Origin: Aquimarina acroporae
GTDB taxonomy: Bacteria; Bacteroidota; Bacteroidia; Flavobacteriales; Flavobacteriaceae
Direction of reading: 5' to 3'
NCBI RefSeq assembly: GCF_023195925.1
Contig: NZ_JALPRE010000009.1
Span: 1-64,000, forward strand
Length of the DNA: 64,000 bases
Shown here: one piece after another, positions 26,562-35,574 of the stretch
How the letters are laid out: the number at the start of each line of letters is the position of its first letter
Numbering within the stretch: the first letter of the stretch is position 1
The notes under the pieces: generated by a model
What the model saw: the letters and a program-made list of their open reading frames with translations, nothing else
What the model was told of the DNA's origin: nothing
Database searches by the model: none
Made by a program: the position numbers and the translations under genes

Positions 26562-26594
26562 AAACCGCTTCATTTAACAAAAATGAAGCGGTTT
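26562..26594 (-). terminator. Terminator after htpG
   Basis: Perfect 14-bp stem AAACCGCTTCATTT (26562-26575) / AAATGAAGCGGTTT (26581-26594). The T-run is on the minus strand, 20 bp past the htpG stop. Confidence 0.85.
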
Positions 26595-26614
26595 AAATAA
26601 TTATATGGTGCTAA

Positions 26615-28501
26615 TTATTTAATCATATCAAAGCTGCGATTAATAAAAGCAGTTAATTCTTCACCTTTCAACAAGTTTTGTGATAATCTTGCCAAATCTA
26701 ATGATTGTTTGATTAGTCGTTCTTTTTTCTTGTCGGTTTTGGTTCCTGCTATTTGTCCTACCAATTCATGATTAGTATTTACAATTAGGTTGTACATTTC
26801 TGGCATATTACCCATACCAAACATACCGCCTCCACCAGTTTGTTGCATCTCTTTCATACGACGCATAAACTCTGGTTGCGTAATCATAAAGGGAGCCGCA
26901 TTGCTATCCATAGCCTCTAATTGTACCGTATATTTATCTGCTGGAATTACCTTTTCAAGATCTACTTTTAAAGCGTCTTTTTCCTCATCAGATAATTTAG
27001 AAATCGTTTCTTCATCTTTTTTGATCAAATTATCGATATGATCTGCATCTACTCTGGCAAATGTTATTTTCTCTTTGCTGGTTTCTAATTTTTGAATAAG
27101 ATGCGATACAATAGGAGAGTCTAATAGTAAAACTTCATACCCTTTGTCTTTTGCTGCTGCAATGTATGCATGTTGCTCATCTTTATTAGAAGCATAAAGA
27201 ATAACAAGCTTATCATCTTTGTCGGTTTGATTTTCTTTAATCTTTTCTTGTAACTCTTCAAAAGTTAGGTAGGCGTTATCTACAGTTGGGTATAATGCAA
27301 ATTTATCGGCTTTATCAAAGAATTTCTCTTCAGAAAGCATCCCGTATTCAATAACGATCTTGATATCATTCCATTTTTGTTCAAAATCTTCTCTGTTGTT
27401 TTTGAACATAGAATTCAATTTATCTGCTACTTTTCTAGAGATATAACTAGATATCTTTTTCACATTACCATCGGCTTGTAAATAAGATCTGGATACATTC
27501 AAAGGAATATCTGGCGAATCTATAACTCCACGTAGCATAGTCAAGAATTCGGGAACAATACCCTCAACATTATCAGTTACAAAAACTTGATTTTGATACA
27601 GTTGAATTCTATCTTTTTGTAAGTTCATATCCTGACCTAACTTAGGGAAGTATAATATTCCTGTTAGGTTAAACGGATAGTCTACATTAAGGTGAATGTT
27701 AAATAGAGGTTCCTCAAACTGCATTGGGTACAATTCCCGGTAGAAACTCTTATAATCTTCATCCTGTAAATCGGCAGGTTGTTTTGTCCAGGCCGGGTTA
27801 GGGTTGTTTATAATATTGTCTATCTCTTGCGTTGGAGCAGGATCTTCTTCTTTGGCATCTTCGGGTTTTGGTAAAGTTTCTGTCTTTGTTCCAAATTTAA
27901 TTGGAACCGGCATGAATTTATTATACTTAACCAATAACTCATTGATTCTAAAATCTTCAAGAAACTCTGTATCATCTTCTCCTATGTGAAGGATGATTTC
28001 GGTACCTCTCTCGGTTTTATCATGTGCTTCTAAACTATAGGTTGGTGATCCATCACAAGTCCAGTGTGCAGCAGGTTCATCTTTGTAAGATTTGGTAATG
28101 ATTTCTACTTTACTAGCTACCATAAAGGCAGAGTAGAACCCAAGACCAAAGTGCCCAATAATTCCAGATTCCTTGGCACTATCTTTATATTTTTCAAGAA
28201 ATTCTTCGGCTCCAGAAAATGCTACTTCATTAATATATTTTTCGACTTCTTCAGCCGTCATACCAATTCCTTGATCAATGATATGCAAAAGCTTATTTTC
28301 TTTATCTACTTTTATTTCGATAATCGGATTTCCATACTCTACTTTGGCTTCACCAATACTGGTTAGGTGCTTTAACTTTAAAGTCGCGTCAGTGGCATTA
28401 GAAATTAACTCTCTTAGAAAAATTTCGTGATCAGAATATAAGAACTTCTTAATCAGAGGAAAAATATTTTCTACTGAAACATTAATATTTCCCGTTGTCA
28501 T
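26615..28501 (-). CDS. htpG: Molecular chaperone HtpG (Hsp90)
   Basis: The 628-residue protein has the GHKL ATPase N-domain with RELISNATDATLK (about 26-38), DQGIGMTAEEV and GHFGLGFYSAFMV. Middle-domain motifs include GILYFPKLGQDMNLQKDRIQ-like sequence, DSPDIPLNVSRSYLQ and a C-terminal dimerisation region. Hsp90 proteins fold and stabilise client proteins in the cytoplasm using ATP. The length is normal. An insert with a Pro/Glu-rich run (about 210-235) is usual in Bacteroidota. Transcribed alone. Confidence 0.97.
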   Translation of the reverse strand: MTTGNINVSVENIFPLIKKFLYSDHEIFLRELISNATDATLKLKHLTSIGEAKVEYGNPIIEIKVDKENKLLHIIDQGIGMTAEEVEKYINEVAFSGAEEFLEKYKDSAKESGIIGHFGLGFYSAFMVASKVEIITKSYKDEPAAHWTCDGSPTYSLEAHDKTERGTEIILHIGEDDTEFLEDFRINELLVKYNKFMPVPIKFGTKTETLPKPEDAKEEDPAPTQEIDNIINNPNPAWTKQPADLQDEDYKSFYRELYPMQFEEPLFNIHLNVDYPFNLTGILYFPKLGQDMNLQKDRIQLYQNQVFVTDNVEGIVPEFLTMLRGVIDSPDIPLNVSRSYLQADGNVKKISSYISRKVADKLNSMFKNNREDFEQKWNDIKIVIEYGMLSEEKFFDKADKFALYPTVDNAYLTFEELQEKIKENQTDKDDKLVILYASNKDEQHAYIAAAKDKGYEVLLLDSPIVSHLIQKLETSKEKITFARVDADHIDNLIKKDEETISKLSDEEKDALKVDLEKVIPADKYTVQLEAMDSNAAPFMITQPEFMRRMKEMQQTGGGGMFGMGNMPEMYNLIVNTNHELVGQIAGTKTDKKKERLIKQSLDLARLSQNLLKGEELTAFINRSFDMIK

Positions 28502-28755
28502 TTTTATTCGGTTTTAATTTGTTGTCTGTTTTTGAAAGCTACAGTTTCAAAAAAAGTACCAATTGTAGTTTGCTGACAAACTGGCATTGAAGTATTCTTT
28601 TCAAGCGAAATTTTGTAATTATTTCAGTGATTTTATGACTAAAAGTATTCAAAATTAAGTTTCAAAATTTATGAAACAACTTTAACATATTTTTTGTTTA
28701 ACTTTTTATCGTTAAAATTAAACAATTCCTATCTTTACATATAAATATAAACAAT

Positions 28756-29415
28756 ATGGCCGCTACAAAAAGTAAACAAAACATTGATAGTCAGTATATC
28801 ATATCGAAGTATATGGAATATGTGTTAGAAAACGATATGTTTCCCAAATCGGTTTATAAATTTTGTAAAGCGATTAAAATAAAGGAAGAAGAATTTTATC
28901 AATTTTTTGGAAGTGTAGAAAGTATTAATAAGGGTATTTGGAATACTTTTTTTACTACAACAATGTCCGTGATGCAGAAAAATAAGGATTATGAAGGCTT
29001 TACTAGTAGAGATAAAATGTTAACCTTCTTTTATACTTTTTTTGAGATGCTTACCCTAAATCGGAGTTATGTGTTATTTGCTCTCGATGGGCATGATGGC
29101 CCCTTTAAAAACATGGTACAACTTAAAAGTTTGAGAGGTCATATAAAAGATTTTGCCAAAGAACTTATCGAAGAAGATAATGATCATAAGTTGTATAAAG
29201 TAACTAAAAATCCAGTGGGAATATTTTCTGAGGGTGCGTGGTTGCAATTTTTGTTCTTATTGAATTTTTGGACAGGAGATGAATCTCCAGGGTTCGAAAA
29301 AACTGACATGGCTATAGAGAAATCTGTAAATACCATTTTCGACCTTTTTGATAATACCCCTTTAAATAATGTATTAGATTTTGGGAAATTTCTGTGGAAG
29401 GAAAAAGTAATGTAG
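28756..29415 (+). CDS. TetR-like transcriptional regulator
   Basis: The 219-residue all-helical protein has a short N-terminal HTH (about 10-55, with MFPKSVYKFCKAIKIKEEEFYQFFGSVE). The recognition pattern YQFFGSVESI matches TetR proteins, and a long ligand-binding C-terminal domain follows. It begins 53 bp before an ABC1-kinase gene in the same direction. From memory, this TetR-ABC1 pair recurs in flavobacteria, so the regulator probably controls that gene. Ligand unknown. Confidence 0.84.
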   Translation: MAATKSKQNIDSQYIISKYMEYVLENDMFPKSVYKFCKAIKIKEEEFYQFFGSVESINKGIWNTFFTTTMSVMQKNKDYEGFTSRDKMLTFFYTFFEMLTLNRSYVLFALDGHDGPFKNMVQLKSLRGHIKDFAKELIEEDNDHKLYKVTKNPVGIFSEGAWLQFLFLLNFWTGDESPGFEKTDMAIEKSVNTIFDLFDNTPLNNVLDFGKFLWKEKVM

Positions 29416-29467
29416 CATTTGTTGTAAGGAATTAAAAAAATCGTAGACATAAAAGCATAGAAAATAT

Positions 29468-30775
29468 ATGAAGACAATAGATAAAATACCAACTTCAAAA
29501 TTAGGACGTACAACCGAGCTTGTAAAAACCGGGGTGCGGGTAGGTGGTAATTATCTGAAGTATTATAGTAAAAAAGCTATAAACCCCAATACTACCAAAG
29601 AGCAACTGAATGAAGAAAATGCTGCCGATATATATGATGGCTTAAAGAATTTAAAGGGAAGTGCATTAAAGGTAGCACAGATGCTTTCTATGGAAAAGAG
29701 TTTACTTCCTAATGCCTATGTAGAAAAATTTTCTCTAGCTCAATTTAGTGTTCCTCCTTTGTCTGCTCCTTTGGTAAGAAAGACATTTAAAAAGTATCAC
29801 GGGCAATATCCCGAAGAATTATATGATACGTTTGCAACTCAATCTGTTAACGCCGCTAGTATTGGACAAGTACATAAGGCTATTAAAGATGGGAAAAATC
29901 TTGCTGTGAAAATTCAATATCCTGGAGTTGCAAACAGTATAAGTTCTGATTTGGCGATGGTAAAACCCATCGCCATCAGAATGTTTAATTTAAAAGGTAA
30001 AGATTCTGAAAAATACTTCAAAGAAGTAGAAGGGAAACTACTCGAAGAAACAGACTATATTTTAGAGGTTAAACAGAGTAAAGAAATTACAGAGGCATGC
30101 TCGGTAATTCCAAATCTAAAATTTCCTAAATATTATGATGAGCTTTCAAGTAAACGTATCATCACAATGGATTGGATGGACGGCATTCATTTAAGCGAAT
30201 TTACCAAAGAGAACAAAGATCAAAAAAAGGCAGATAACATAGGACAAGCCTTGTGGGATTTTTATATGTTTCAGATACACGCTCTAAAAATGGTTCATGC
30301 AGATCCTCATCCAGGGAATTTTCTGGTAGATCAAAATGCCCAACTTATAGCGATCGATTTTGGGTGCATAAAACAAATCCCGTTAGAGTTTTATACTCCA
30401 TATTTCGAATTAGCTCAAAAAGAAAATATAAATAACCCCGATATTTTTACTCAAAAGATGTTTCAATTAGAAATACTCCGAGAAGAGGATTCTCCCAACG
30501 AAAAAAGATTCTTCTCGGAGCTATTTCATGAAATGCTAAGTTTGTTCACATTGCCTTTTCAGCAAACTACATTTGATTTTGCAGATGAAGGTTTTTGGGG
30601 TAAAATAACAGAATTAAGTGAAAAATATTCAAAAGATACAGAGTTAAGAAAAATGAATGGTAATAGAGGAAGTAAACACTTCCTTTATATGAACAGAACT
30701 TTTTTTGGCTTATATAATTTGCTGCACGATCTAAAGGCTAAGGTGCAGGTAACAAATTATGAAAAATACCTTTAG
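29468..30775 (+). CDS. ABC1 (AarF/UbiB) family protein kinase-like protein
   Basis: The 435-residue protein has the ABC1 signature KxGQ-like segment GSALKVAQMLSMEKSLLP (about 60-77). It also has the Ala-rich loop SVNAASIGQVHKA, the Lys in AVKIQYPGV, the catalytic loop HADPHPGNFLVD and the metal Asp in AIDFGCIK. ABC1 proteins are atypical kinases or ATPases tied to quinone or lipid metabolism. No ubiquinone gene is near, and flavobacteria use menaquinone, so the role is open. It is downstream of a TetR gene. Confidence 0.9.
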   Translation: MKTIDKIPTSKLGRTTELVKTGVRVGGNYLKYYSKKAINPNTTKEQLNEENAADIYDGLKNLKGSALKVAQMLSMEKSLLPNAYVEKFSLAQFSVPPLSAPLVRKTFKKYHGQYPEELYDTFATQSVNAASIGQVHKAIKDGKNLAVKIQYPGVANSISSDLAMVKPIAIRMFNLKGKDSEKYFKEVEGKLLEETDYILEVKQSKEITEACSVIPNLKFPKYYDELSSKRIITMDWMDGIHLSEFTKENKDQKKADNIGQALWDFYMFQIHALKMVHADPHPGNFLVDQNAQLIAIDFGCIKQIPLEFYTPYFELAQKENINNPDIFTQKMFQLEILREEDSPNEKRFFSELFHEMLSLFTLPFQQTTFDFADEGFWGKITELSEKYSKDTELRKMNGNRGSKHFLYMNRTFFGLYNLLHDLKAKVQVTNYEKYL

Positions 30776-30793
30776 TTAGTCTTTCGACTAACT
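30774..30793 (+). other. Small hairpin over the ABC1 stop codon
   Basis: AGTTAGTC (30774-30781) pairs with GACTAACT (30786-30793) with a TTTC loop. It includes part of the TAG stop. It may protect the mRNA 3' end or assist the terminator 30 bp further on. Confidence 0.55.
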
Positions 30794-30823
30794 TGGTTTG
30801 TTTATTTATTGGTTAGGTTGTTA

Positions 30824-30859
30824 GGAAGGTGCGCTGTGGTTGGCGCACCTTCCCTTTTA
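30824..30859 (+). terminator. Terminator after ABC1 gene
   Basis: Perfect GC-rich 11-bp stem GGAAGGTGCGC (30824-30834) / GCGCACCTTCC (30843-30853), then CTTTTAT. Confidence 0.82.
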
Positions 30860-30975
30860 TGTCGAAATCATATCTATACTGTAGGAAAAAATGGCTCAAA
30901 TAAAAATTGAAACTATTTTATTCTTTCAAAAAATACAAATATCCTTATCTTCACGGTATTAAATTTCCCCTGATT

Positions 30976-33033
30976 ATGAATAAAGGCAAAATATGCATAA
31001 ATATTATTGCTGCACTTTCTTGTTTTCTTTCATTCGCGCAGCTAAGTAAAGAAGGAATTCAAGATTTGATAAGTGAGATTGAAAATACCTCAGATAATTA
31101 TTCAAAGCTTAAATTATTAGATTCTCTTACTCATCAACTCAATACTTCAAAATGGAATGATTTTGAGTATTACAAACAAAACTATCCAAAGTATACTCTT
31201 TTGTACATAGATATTGCAAAAGGAATAGATAGCATAGATTTGGCTGCTTCTAGAACAGCAAGACTCACCAATCATTATCTACAAATAGTTGGGAAACCAG
31301 ATTCTGCTGCTGTAATTATAGCAAACATCATAAATGACAGTGCTAAATTTAAAAAAAGAATTAACCTTGGTCATTTGTATTTAAAAAGAGCAGGAACATT
31401 CTATTTGACCGAAGAGTTAGGTAGGGCGGTAGTAGACTATCAAAATGCCGAAAGAATTTATCATCAAACTAAGGATACCATTTTTGAGGCAGATGCAATA
31501 TATTTTGAAGGCCAGGCTCGTGAACGATTAGGAGAGTTAACTACAGCACTTTTAAAGTATCAAAAAGCTGGTGAATTGTACGCCAAAATGAAAGATACGG
31601 CGTATGTAGCCTACACAGGGCTTGGTGTGTCGGGAATTTTTAGTCAATTATATGTGTTAGATAAATCTTTTGAAGAGCGACAGCGAATTAGAAATTTATT
31701 AGAAAAACAAAAAAATAAGGATTATCAAGCTTTATCAGAGTTGGCCATCAATGATGCACGCGATTATGTGAAAAGAAAAGAATTTGGGAAAGAAGGGCAA
31801 GCACTTTTAAGGGCATTTAATCTTATAAAAGATAATGAAAACTATGAAGCACAACGTTTTCGGGTTAGGTCTTATATTTCTGAATACTATTCTAAACAAA
31901 ATCAACCTGAATTAGCAAAAAAGTATTTGGATACTTTGGAACAATTTCCAGATTTGGTTAACAACTCTTATGATAGAATTTTTTATCTGAAGGCCTTAGG
32001 TCGTTATAAAATTGCAAGTCAACAATATAAAGAAGCTATTCCTATTTTTAAGGAAGAAATAGAAATTTTTGAGAAATCTAAAGATGTTAGAGGGCAAGTA
32101 CACCTCGAAAAAGAATTGCATAATGCTTATAGCAAATTGGGGCAGTTTTCTGAAGCTTCTAAACATTTAGAAAGACATATTCTTTTAAAAGACTCTATGT
32201 ACGATTTGACTCGATCAAATAGCCTTATCTACTATCAAAATCTATATGAAAAAGAAAAGAGAGAAAATCAAATAGCTGCGCAAAAAGCAAATATTCAATT
32301 GTTAGAACAAAAGGATAAAGCAAAAAGAAATTTGTTAATCTTTGGTGGGATTGGTCTTAGTTTGTTATTCCTATCTGCGTTCTTATATAGAAATAGAGTG
32401 TATTTGTTACGTAATAAAAAACTACAGCAATCGTTCTTACAAGAATTATTGCAAATGCAAGAACGGGTGAGTAAACGTATTTCAAAAGATTTACACGATA
32501 GCGTAGGTCAAAGTTTATTAATTATCAAAAATAAAGTGCTGCAGAATGACGATAAAAAAACGGCCCAGGTGGTTGATGGTGTCATAGATGAGGTACGATC
32601 TATTTCTAGAACATTGCACCCTTTTAAGTTAGAAGAGTCAGGCCTTACGGTTACTCTTGAAAGTAGTGTCGAGACGATCGACGAGACCTATGATATTTTT
32701 ATTTCGGCAGAAATAGATAATATAGATCAGGTGTTTGATCAAGAAAGAGAAATTAATATATATCGATTGGTTCAAGAAAGTTTTAACAATATCATAAAAC
32801 ATTCAAATGCTAGATCTGCAGAGATAAAGGTGGTGAATAAGAAAAATGACGTAGAGATTGTGATTAAAGATAATGGAAAAGGATTCGATGTCTCTAAAGA
32901 GAAGACCTCTGCTTCCAAAATAGGATTAAAAACATTGAGTGAAAGGTCTAAGTTTTTAAAAGCTAGTTTTAAAATACTTTCCGAGATAGATAATGGAACT
33001 ACGTTGATATTTAAAATTCCGAAGTATGTTTAA
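30976..33033 (+). CDS. TPR-containing sensor histidine kinase (NarX-type)
   Basis: 685 residues from the ATG at 30976. That start is preferred because it begins the signal peptide MNKGKICINIIAALSCFL; an ATG at 30907 adds 23 unlikely residues. Periplasmic TPR repeats span about 25-420, then a coiled region, one transmembrane helix (about 455-473: LIFGGIGLSLLFLSAFLY), and a HisKA_3 domain with the phospho-acceptor His in SKDLHDSVGQSLL. A HATPase domain follows (INIYRLVQESFNNIIKH, DNGKGFDVS). It should phosphorylate the response regulator whose gene overlaps its 3' end by 8 bp. Confidence 0.92.
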   Translation: MNKGKICINIIAALSCFLSFAQLSKEGIQDLISEIENTSDNYSKLKLLDSLTHQLNTSKWNDFEYYKQNYPKYTLLYIDIAKGIDSIDLAASRTARLTNHYLQIVGKPDSAAVIIANIINDSAKFKKRINLGHLYLKRAGTFYLTEELGRAVVDYQNAERIYHQTKDTIFEADAIYFEGQARERLGELTTALLKYQKAGELYAKMKDTAYVAYTGLGVSGIFSQLYVLDKSFEERQRIRNLLEKQKNKDYQALSELAINDARDYVKRKEFGKEGQALLRAFNLIKDNENYEAQRFRVRSYISEYYSKQNQPELAKKYLDTLEQFPDLVNNSYDRIFYLKALGRYKIASQQYKEAIPIFKEEIEIFEKSKDVRGQVHLEKELHNAYSKLGQFSEASKHLERHILLKDSMYDLTRSNSLIYYQNLYEKEKRENQIAAQKANIQLLEQKDKAKRNLLIFGGIGLSLLFLSAFLYRNRVYLLRNKKLQQSFLQELLQMQERVSKRISKDLHDSVGQSLLIIKNKVLQNDDKKTAQVVDGVIDEVRSISRTLHPFKLEESGLTVTLESSVETIDETYDIFISAEIDNIDQVFDQEREINIYRLVQESFNNIIKHSNARSAEIKVVNKKNDVEIVIKDNGKGFDVSKEKTSASKIGLKTLSERSKFLKASFKILSEIDNGTTLIFKIPKYV

Positions 33034-33658
33034 ACCAGATATACTTATTGCTGATGATCATCCCCTTTTGTTAAAGGGATTAGAAGAGTTTTTAAAAGAA
33101 AAGAATTATAGTATTATCGCAACATGCAGTGATGGACTTTCAGCATATAATACGATAATTAAAGAAAAACCTGATATTGCCATTCTAGATATCGAAATGC
33201 CAAATATGACAGGAATAGATATCGCAAAAAACTGTAGTAGGCATAATATTGAGACCCGCATTGTATTAAATACACTTCACAAAGAAAAAAAACTATTCGA
33301 TGATGCGGTAAAATATAATATACATGGGTATTTGTTGAAGGAGTTTGCTCTTTCTGAAATTGAAGCTTGTATCGCAAGTGTTTGTCAGGGTAAACCTTAT
33401 TTTAGTGAGAAAATTTATAAGAGATTCTCCCATAAGACTACAGATGGCACAAATACAGATGTGCTTACTCGTTCAGAAGTGAAGATCCTAAAATTAATAG
33501 CCGATGAAATGACTAGTAGCGAAATCGCCGATTTCTTGAGTATTTCTGTAAGAACGGTAGAAAAGCATCGAGCGAATATGATTAAAAAGCTCAATATTGA
33601 TCAAAAACCTAATTCGCTTCTTATTTGGTCACAAAAGAACAAAGATTCTTTGTTTTAG
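33026..33658 (+). CDS. NarL/LuxR-type response regulator
   Basis: The 210-residue protein has a receiver domain with acidic pocket ADDHPLLLKG, phospho-acceptor Asp in IAILDIEMPNMTG (about 55) and Lys in YLLKEFALSE. The C-terminal LuxR HTH (about 145-205) has SEVKILKLIADEMTSSEIAD and ISVRTVEKHRANMIKK. It overlaps the kinase gene by 8 bp, so the two form one signalling pair. A palindrome upstream of the next gene is a likely binding site. Confidence 0.93.
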   Translation: MFKPDILIADDHPLLLKGLEEFLKEKNYSIIATCSDGLSAYNTIIKEKPDIAILDIEMPNMTGIDIAKNCSRHNIETRIVLNTLHKEKKLFDDAVKYNIHGYLLKEFALSEIEACIASVCQGKPYFSEKIYKRFSHKTTDGTNTDVLTRSEVKILKLIADEMTSSEIADFLSISVRTVEKHRANMIKKLNIDQKPNSLLIWSQKNKDSLF

Positions 33659-33681
33659 AATGAATAGTAGTTTTTAGTATT

Positions 33682-33697
33682 TACGTAGCCCTACGTA
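33682..33697 (+). promoter_or_regulatory. Palindrome in activator position
   Basis: TACGTAG-CC-CTACGTA is a perfect 7-bp inverted repeat. It sits 24 bp before the TATATTTG -7 box at 33721, about -43 from the expected transcription start, and the promoter has no TTTG -33 box. This is where a NarL-type activator would bind. Confidence 0.6.
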
Positions 33698-33720
33698 TGT
33701 TCTGGTATCTTCTTCGGGGT

Positions 33721-33728
33721 TATATTTG
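33721..33728 (+). promoter_or_regulatory. -7 box of the sorting-domain-only gene
   Basis: TATATTTG is a full TAnnTTTG match, 44 bp before the ATG at 33773. No -33 TTTG is present at N19, which suits activator dependence. Confidence 0.6.
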
Positions 33729-33772
33729 TACTCATCATTTGAACAATGAACAATTTTAAATAGTAAGACACT

Positions 33773-34003
33773 ATGTTTTCGATATATCAAAACCCATTAG
33801 AAGGTAAAGTCTATATCGATCTTGAAGATAATTCTTCTTCAACATCTTATAAGGTTGTGAATGCAAATGGTCAAATTGTTAAAAAACGCAATAAGCTAAG
33901 ATATAGGAATACAATTTTGTTTTCCATGTTACCAGAAGGAGTGTACACCATTGAGGTTAAAACTAAAAATAAGGTAACAACTAAAAAATTTCTAAAATTC
34001 TAA
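33773..34003 (+). CDS. Stand-alone T9SS type A sorting-domain-like small protein
   Basis: The 76-residue protein matches the layout of a type IX secretion C-terminal sorting domain of type A, with nothing before it. Seen in order: YQNPLEGKVYIDLED, YKVVNANGQIVKK, a central strand, FSMLPEGVYTIEVKT, and a Lys-rich end KKFLKF. It has no signal peptide and no passenger, so it cannot be exported as usual T9SS cargo. It follows a response-regulator gene, with its own promoter, a palindrome and a terminator, which argues that it is a real gene and not a decayed tail. Confidence 0.72.
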   Translation: MFSIYQNPLEGKVYIDLEDNSSSTSYKVVNANGQIVKKRNKLRYRNTILFSMLPEGVYTIEVKTKNKVTTKKFLKF

Positions 34004-34024
34004 GTTTTAGGAAGATTGGGGGAT

Positions 34025-34064
34025 AAAAGCCACGGGTTCTAGGAATTGTGGCTTTTTGTTTTTT
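34025..34064 (+). terminator. Terminator after sorting-domain gene
   Basis: AAAAGCCAC (34025-34033) pairs with GTGGCTTTT (34048-34056), followed by a T-rich run. Confidence 0.78.
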
Positions 34065-34286
34065 TATGCTCTTTTTTGACCGATAATAGAGTTAAATAGT
34101 ATTGATTAGCGCAAATAACTCAAAATTTTCAATTGTAAAATATTGTGTTTCATACAGAAGGATTCATTTTGCTATGCATGCATATAATATAATTAAGGTT
34201 TGTTTTATCAAAATGTTAAGAATACATATATTGTGCGGCAGTTTTAATTAAGTATAAAATAAGCACAATACACAATAATTAACTAT

Positions 34287-35294
34287 ATGTATACTTCAAG
34301 AATATCAGGGTTGGGATCATATGTTCCTGAAAATGTGGTTACAAATGATGATCTTTCAAAAATAATGGATACCAATGATGCCTGGATCCAGGAAAGAACA
34401 GGAATCAAGGAAAGAAGGCATATTAAAAAGGGAGATGGCAACAGTACTTCTACTATGGGAGTTAAAGCCGCTAAAATTGCTTTAGAAAGAGCAAATGTAT
34501 CTACCGATGATATTGATCTGATTATTTTTGCTACGCTAAGTCCAGATATGTATTTTCCTGGAGGGGGTGTAAGAGTTCAGGAAATGATGAACATGAGAAC
34601 CATTCCTGCCCTTGATGTTAGAAATCAATGTAGTGGTTTTGTATATGCCTTATCTGTGGCCGATCAATATATCAAAACAGGGATGTACAAAAATGTTCTT
34701 GTTATTGGTAGTGAAAACCACAGTGGGGGATTAGATATGTCTACTCGGGGAAGAGCTGTTTCTGTGATCTTTGGTGACGGGGCAGGAGCTGCTGTTGTAA
34801 CACGTAGCGAAGAAGACGGAAAAGGAATTTTGTCTACGCATTTGCACAGTGAAGGAGCACACGCTAAAGAATTGTCGCTAGAAGGACCAAGTACAGATCA
34901 CTGGGTGCCAGAAATCATTGCTGAGAACCCTCAAGAGAACATTCCATATTATCCTTATATGAATGGACAATTTGTTTTTAAGAATGCGGTTGTTCGTTTC
35001 TCTGAAGTAATAAATGAAGGATTACAGGCAAATGGATTATCTGCCACCGATATCAATATGCTTATACCACATCAAGCGAATCTAAGAATTTCTCAGTTTG
35101 TACAAAAACAATTTAGATTGAGTGACGATCAGGTATATAACAATATTCAGAAATATGGTAATACTACTGCAGCATCTATTCCAATTGCCTTAACTGAAGC
35201 TTGGGAGCAAGGAAAAGTAAATGACGGAGATCTAGTAGTGTTGGCAGCATTTGGAAGTGGATTCACTTGGGGTAGTGCGATAATAAAATGGTAA
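34287..35294 (+). CDS. 3-oxoacyl-ACP synthase III (FabH-like)
   Basis: The 335-residue thiolase-fold enzyme has the KASIII catalytic Cys in VRNQCSGFVYAL (about 113-124), His in IPHQANLRI (about 261-269), and Asn in KYGNTTAASIP. FabH enzymes start fatty acid synthesis by condensing acyl-CoA with malonyl-ACP. Housekeeping fabH is usually next to plsX and rpmF; this one stands alone with 280 bp on each side, so it may be a second copy for branched or special lipids. I leave the symbol empty for that reason. Confidence 0.87.
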   Translation: MYTSRISGLGSYVPENVVTNDDLSKIMDTNDAWIQERTGIKERRHIKKGDGNSTSTMGVKAAKIALERANVSTDDIDLIIFATLSPDMYFPGGGVRVQEMMNMRTIPALDVRNQCSGFVYALSVADQYIKTGMYKNVLVIGSENHSGGLDMSTRGRAVSVIFGDGAGAAVVTRSEEDGKGILSTHLHSEGAHAKELSLEGPSTDHWVPEIIAENPQENIPYYPYMNGQFVFKNAVVRFSEVINEGLQANGLSATDINMLIPHQANLRISQFVQKQFRLSDDQVYNNIQKYGNTTAASIPIALTEAWEQGKVNDGDLVVLAAFGSGFTWGSAIIKW

Positions 35295-35327
35295 TCAAAA
35301 TGATAACTCTTTAAAATAGTATAAAGA

Positions 35328-35357
35328 AAAACGCGAATCTAACTAGATTCGCGTTTT
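35328..35357. terminator. Terminator after FabH-like gene
   Basis: Perfect 13-bp stem AAAACGCGAATCT (35328-35340) / AGATTCGCGTTTT (35345-35357), loop AACT. The T-tract is short. From here to 35574 I see only A/T-rich sequence. Confidence 0.78.
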
Positions 35358-35574
35358 ATATAAATAAATAAGGTTATTATTTTTTAAAGGCTAATTCAAA
35401 TAAATTATAACCAACTGTACTATATTAAACGGTATAAATTGTAAAGTGTTACAAAAACACTTAAATTTTTACAATTATTTAACTTTATAGGTTTTTTTGA
35501 GTTATCATTATTAAAATTAACTAATTAGCTTGATTTTGTTTATTAAATTAACATTTTTTTTGAAAAAAATGCAT

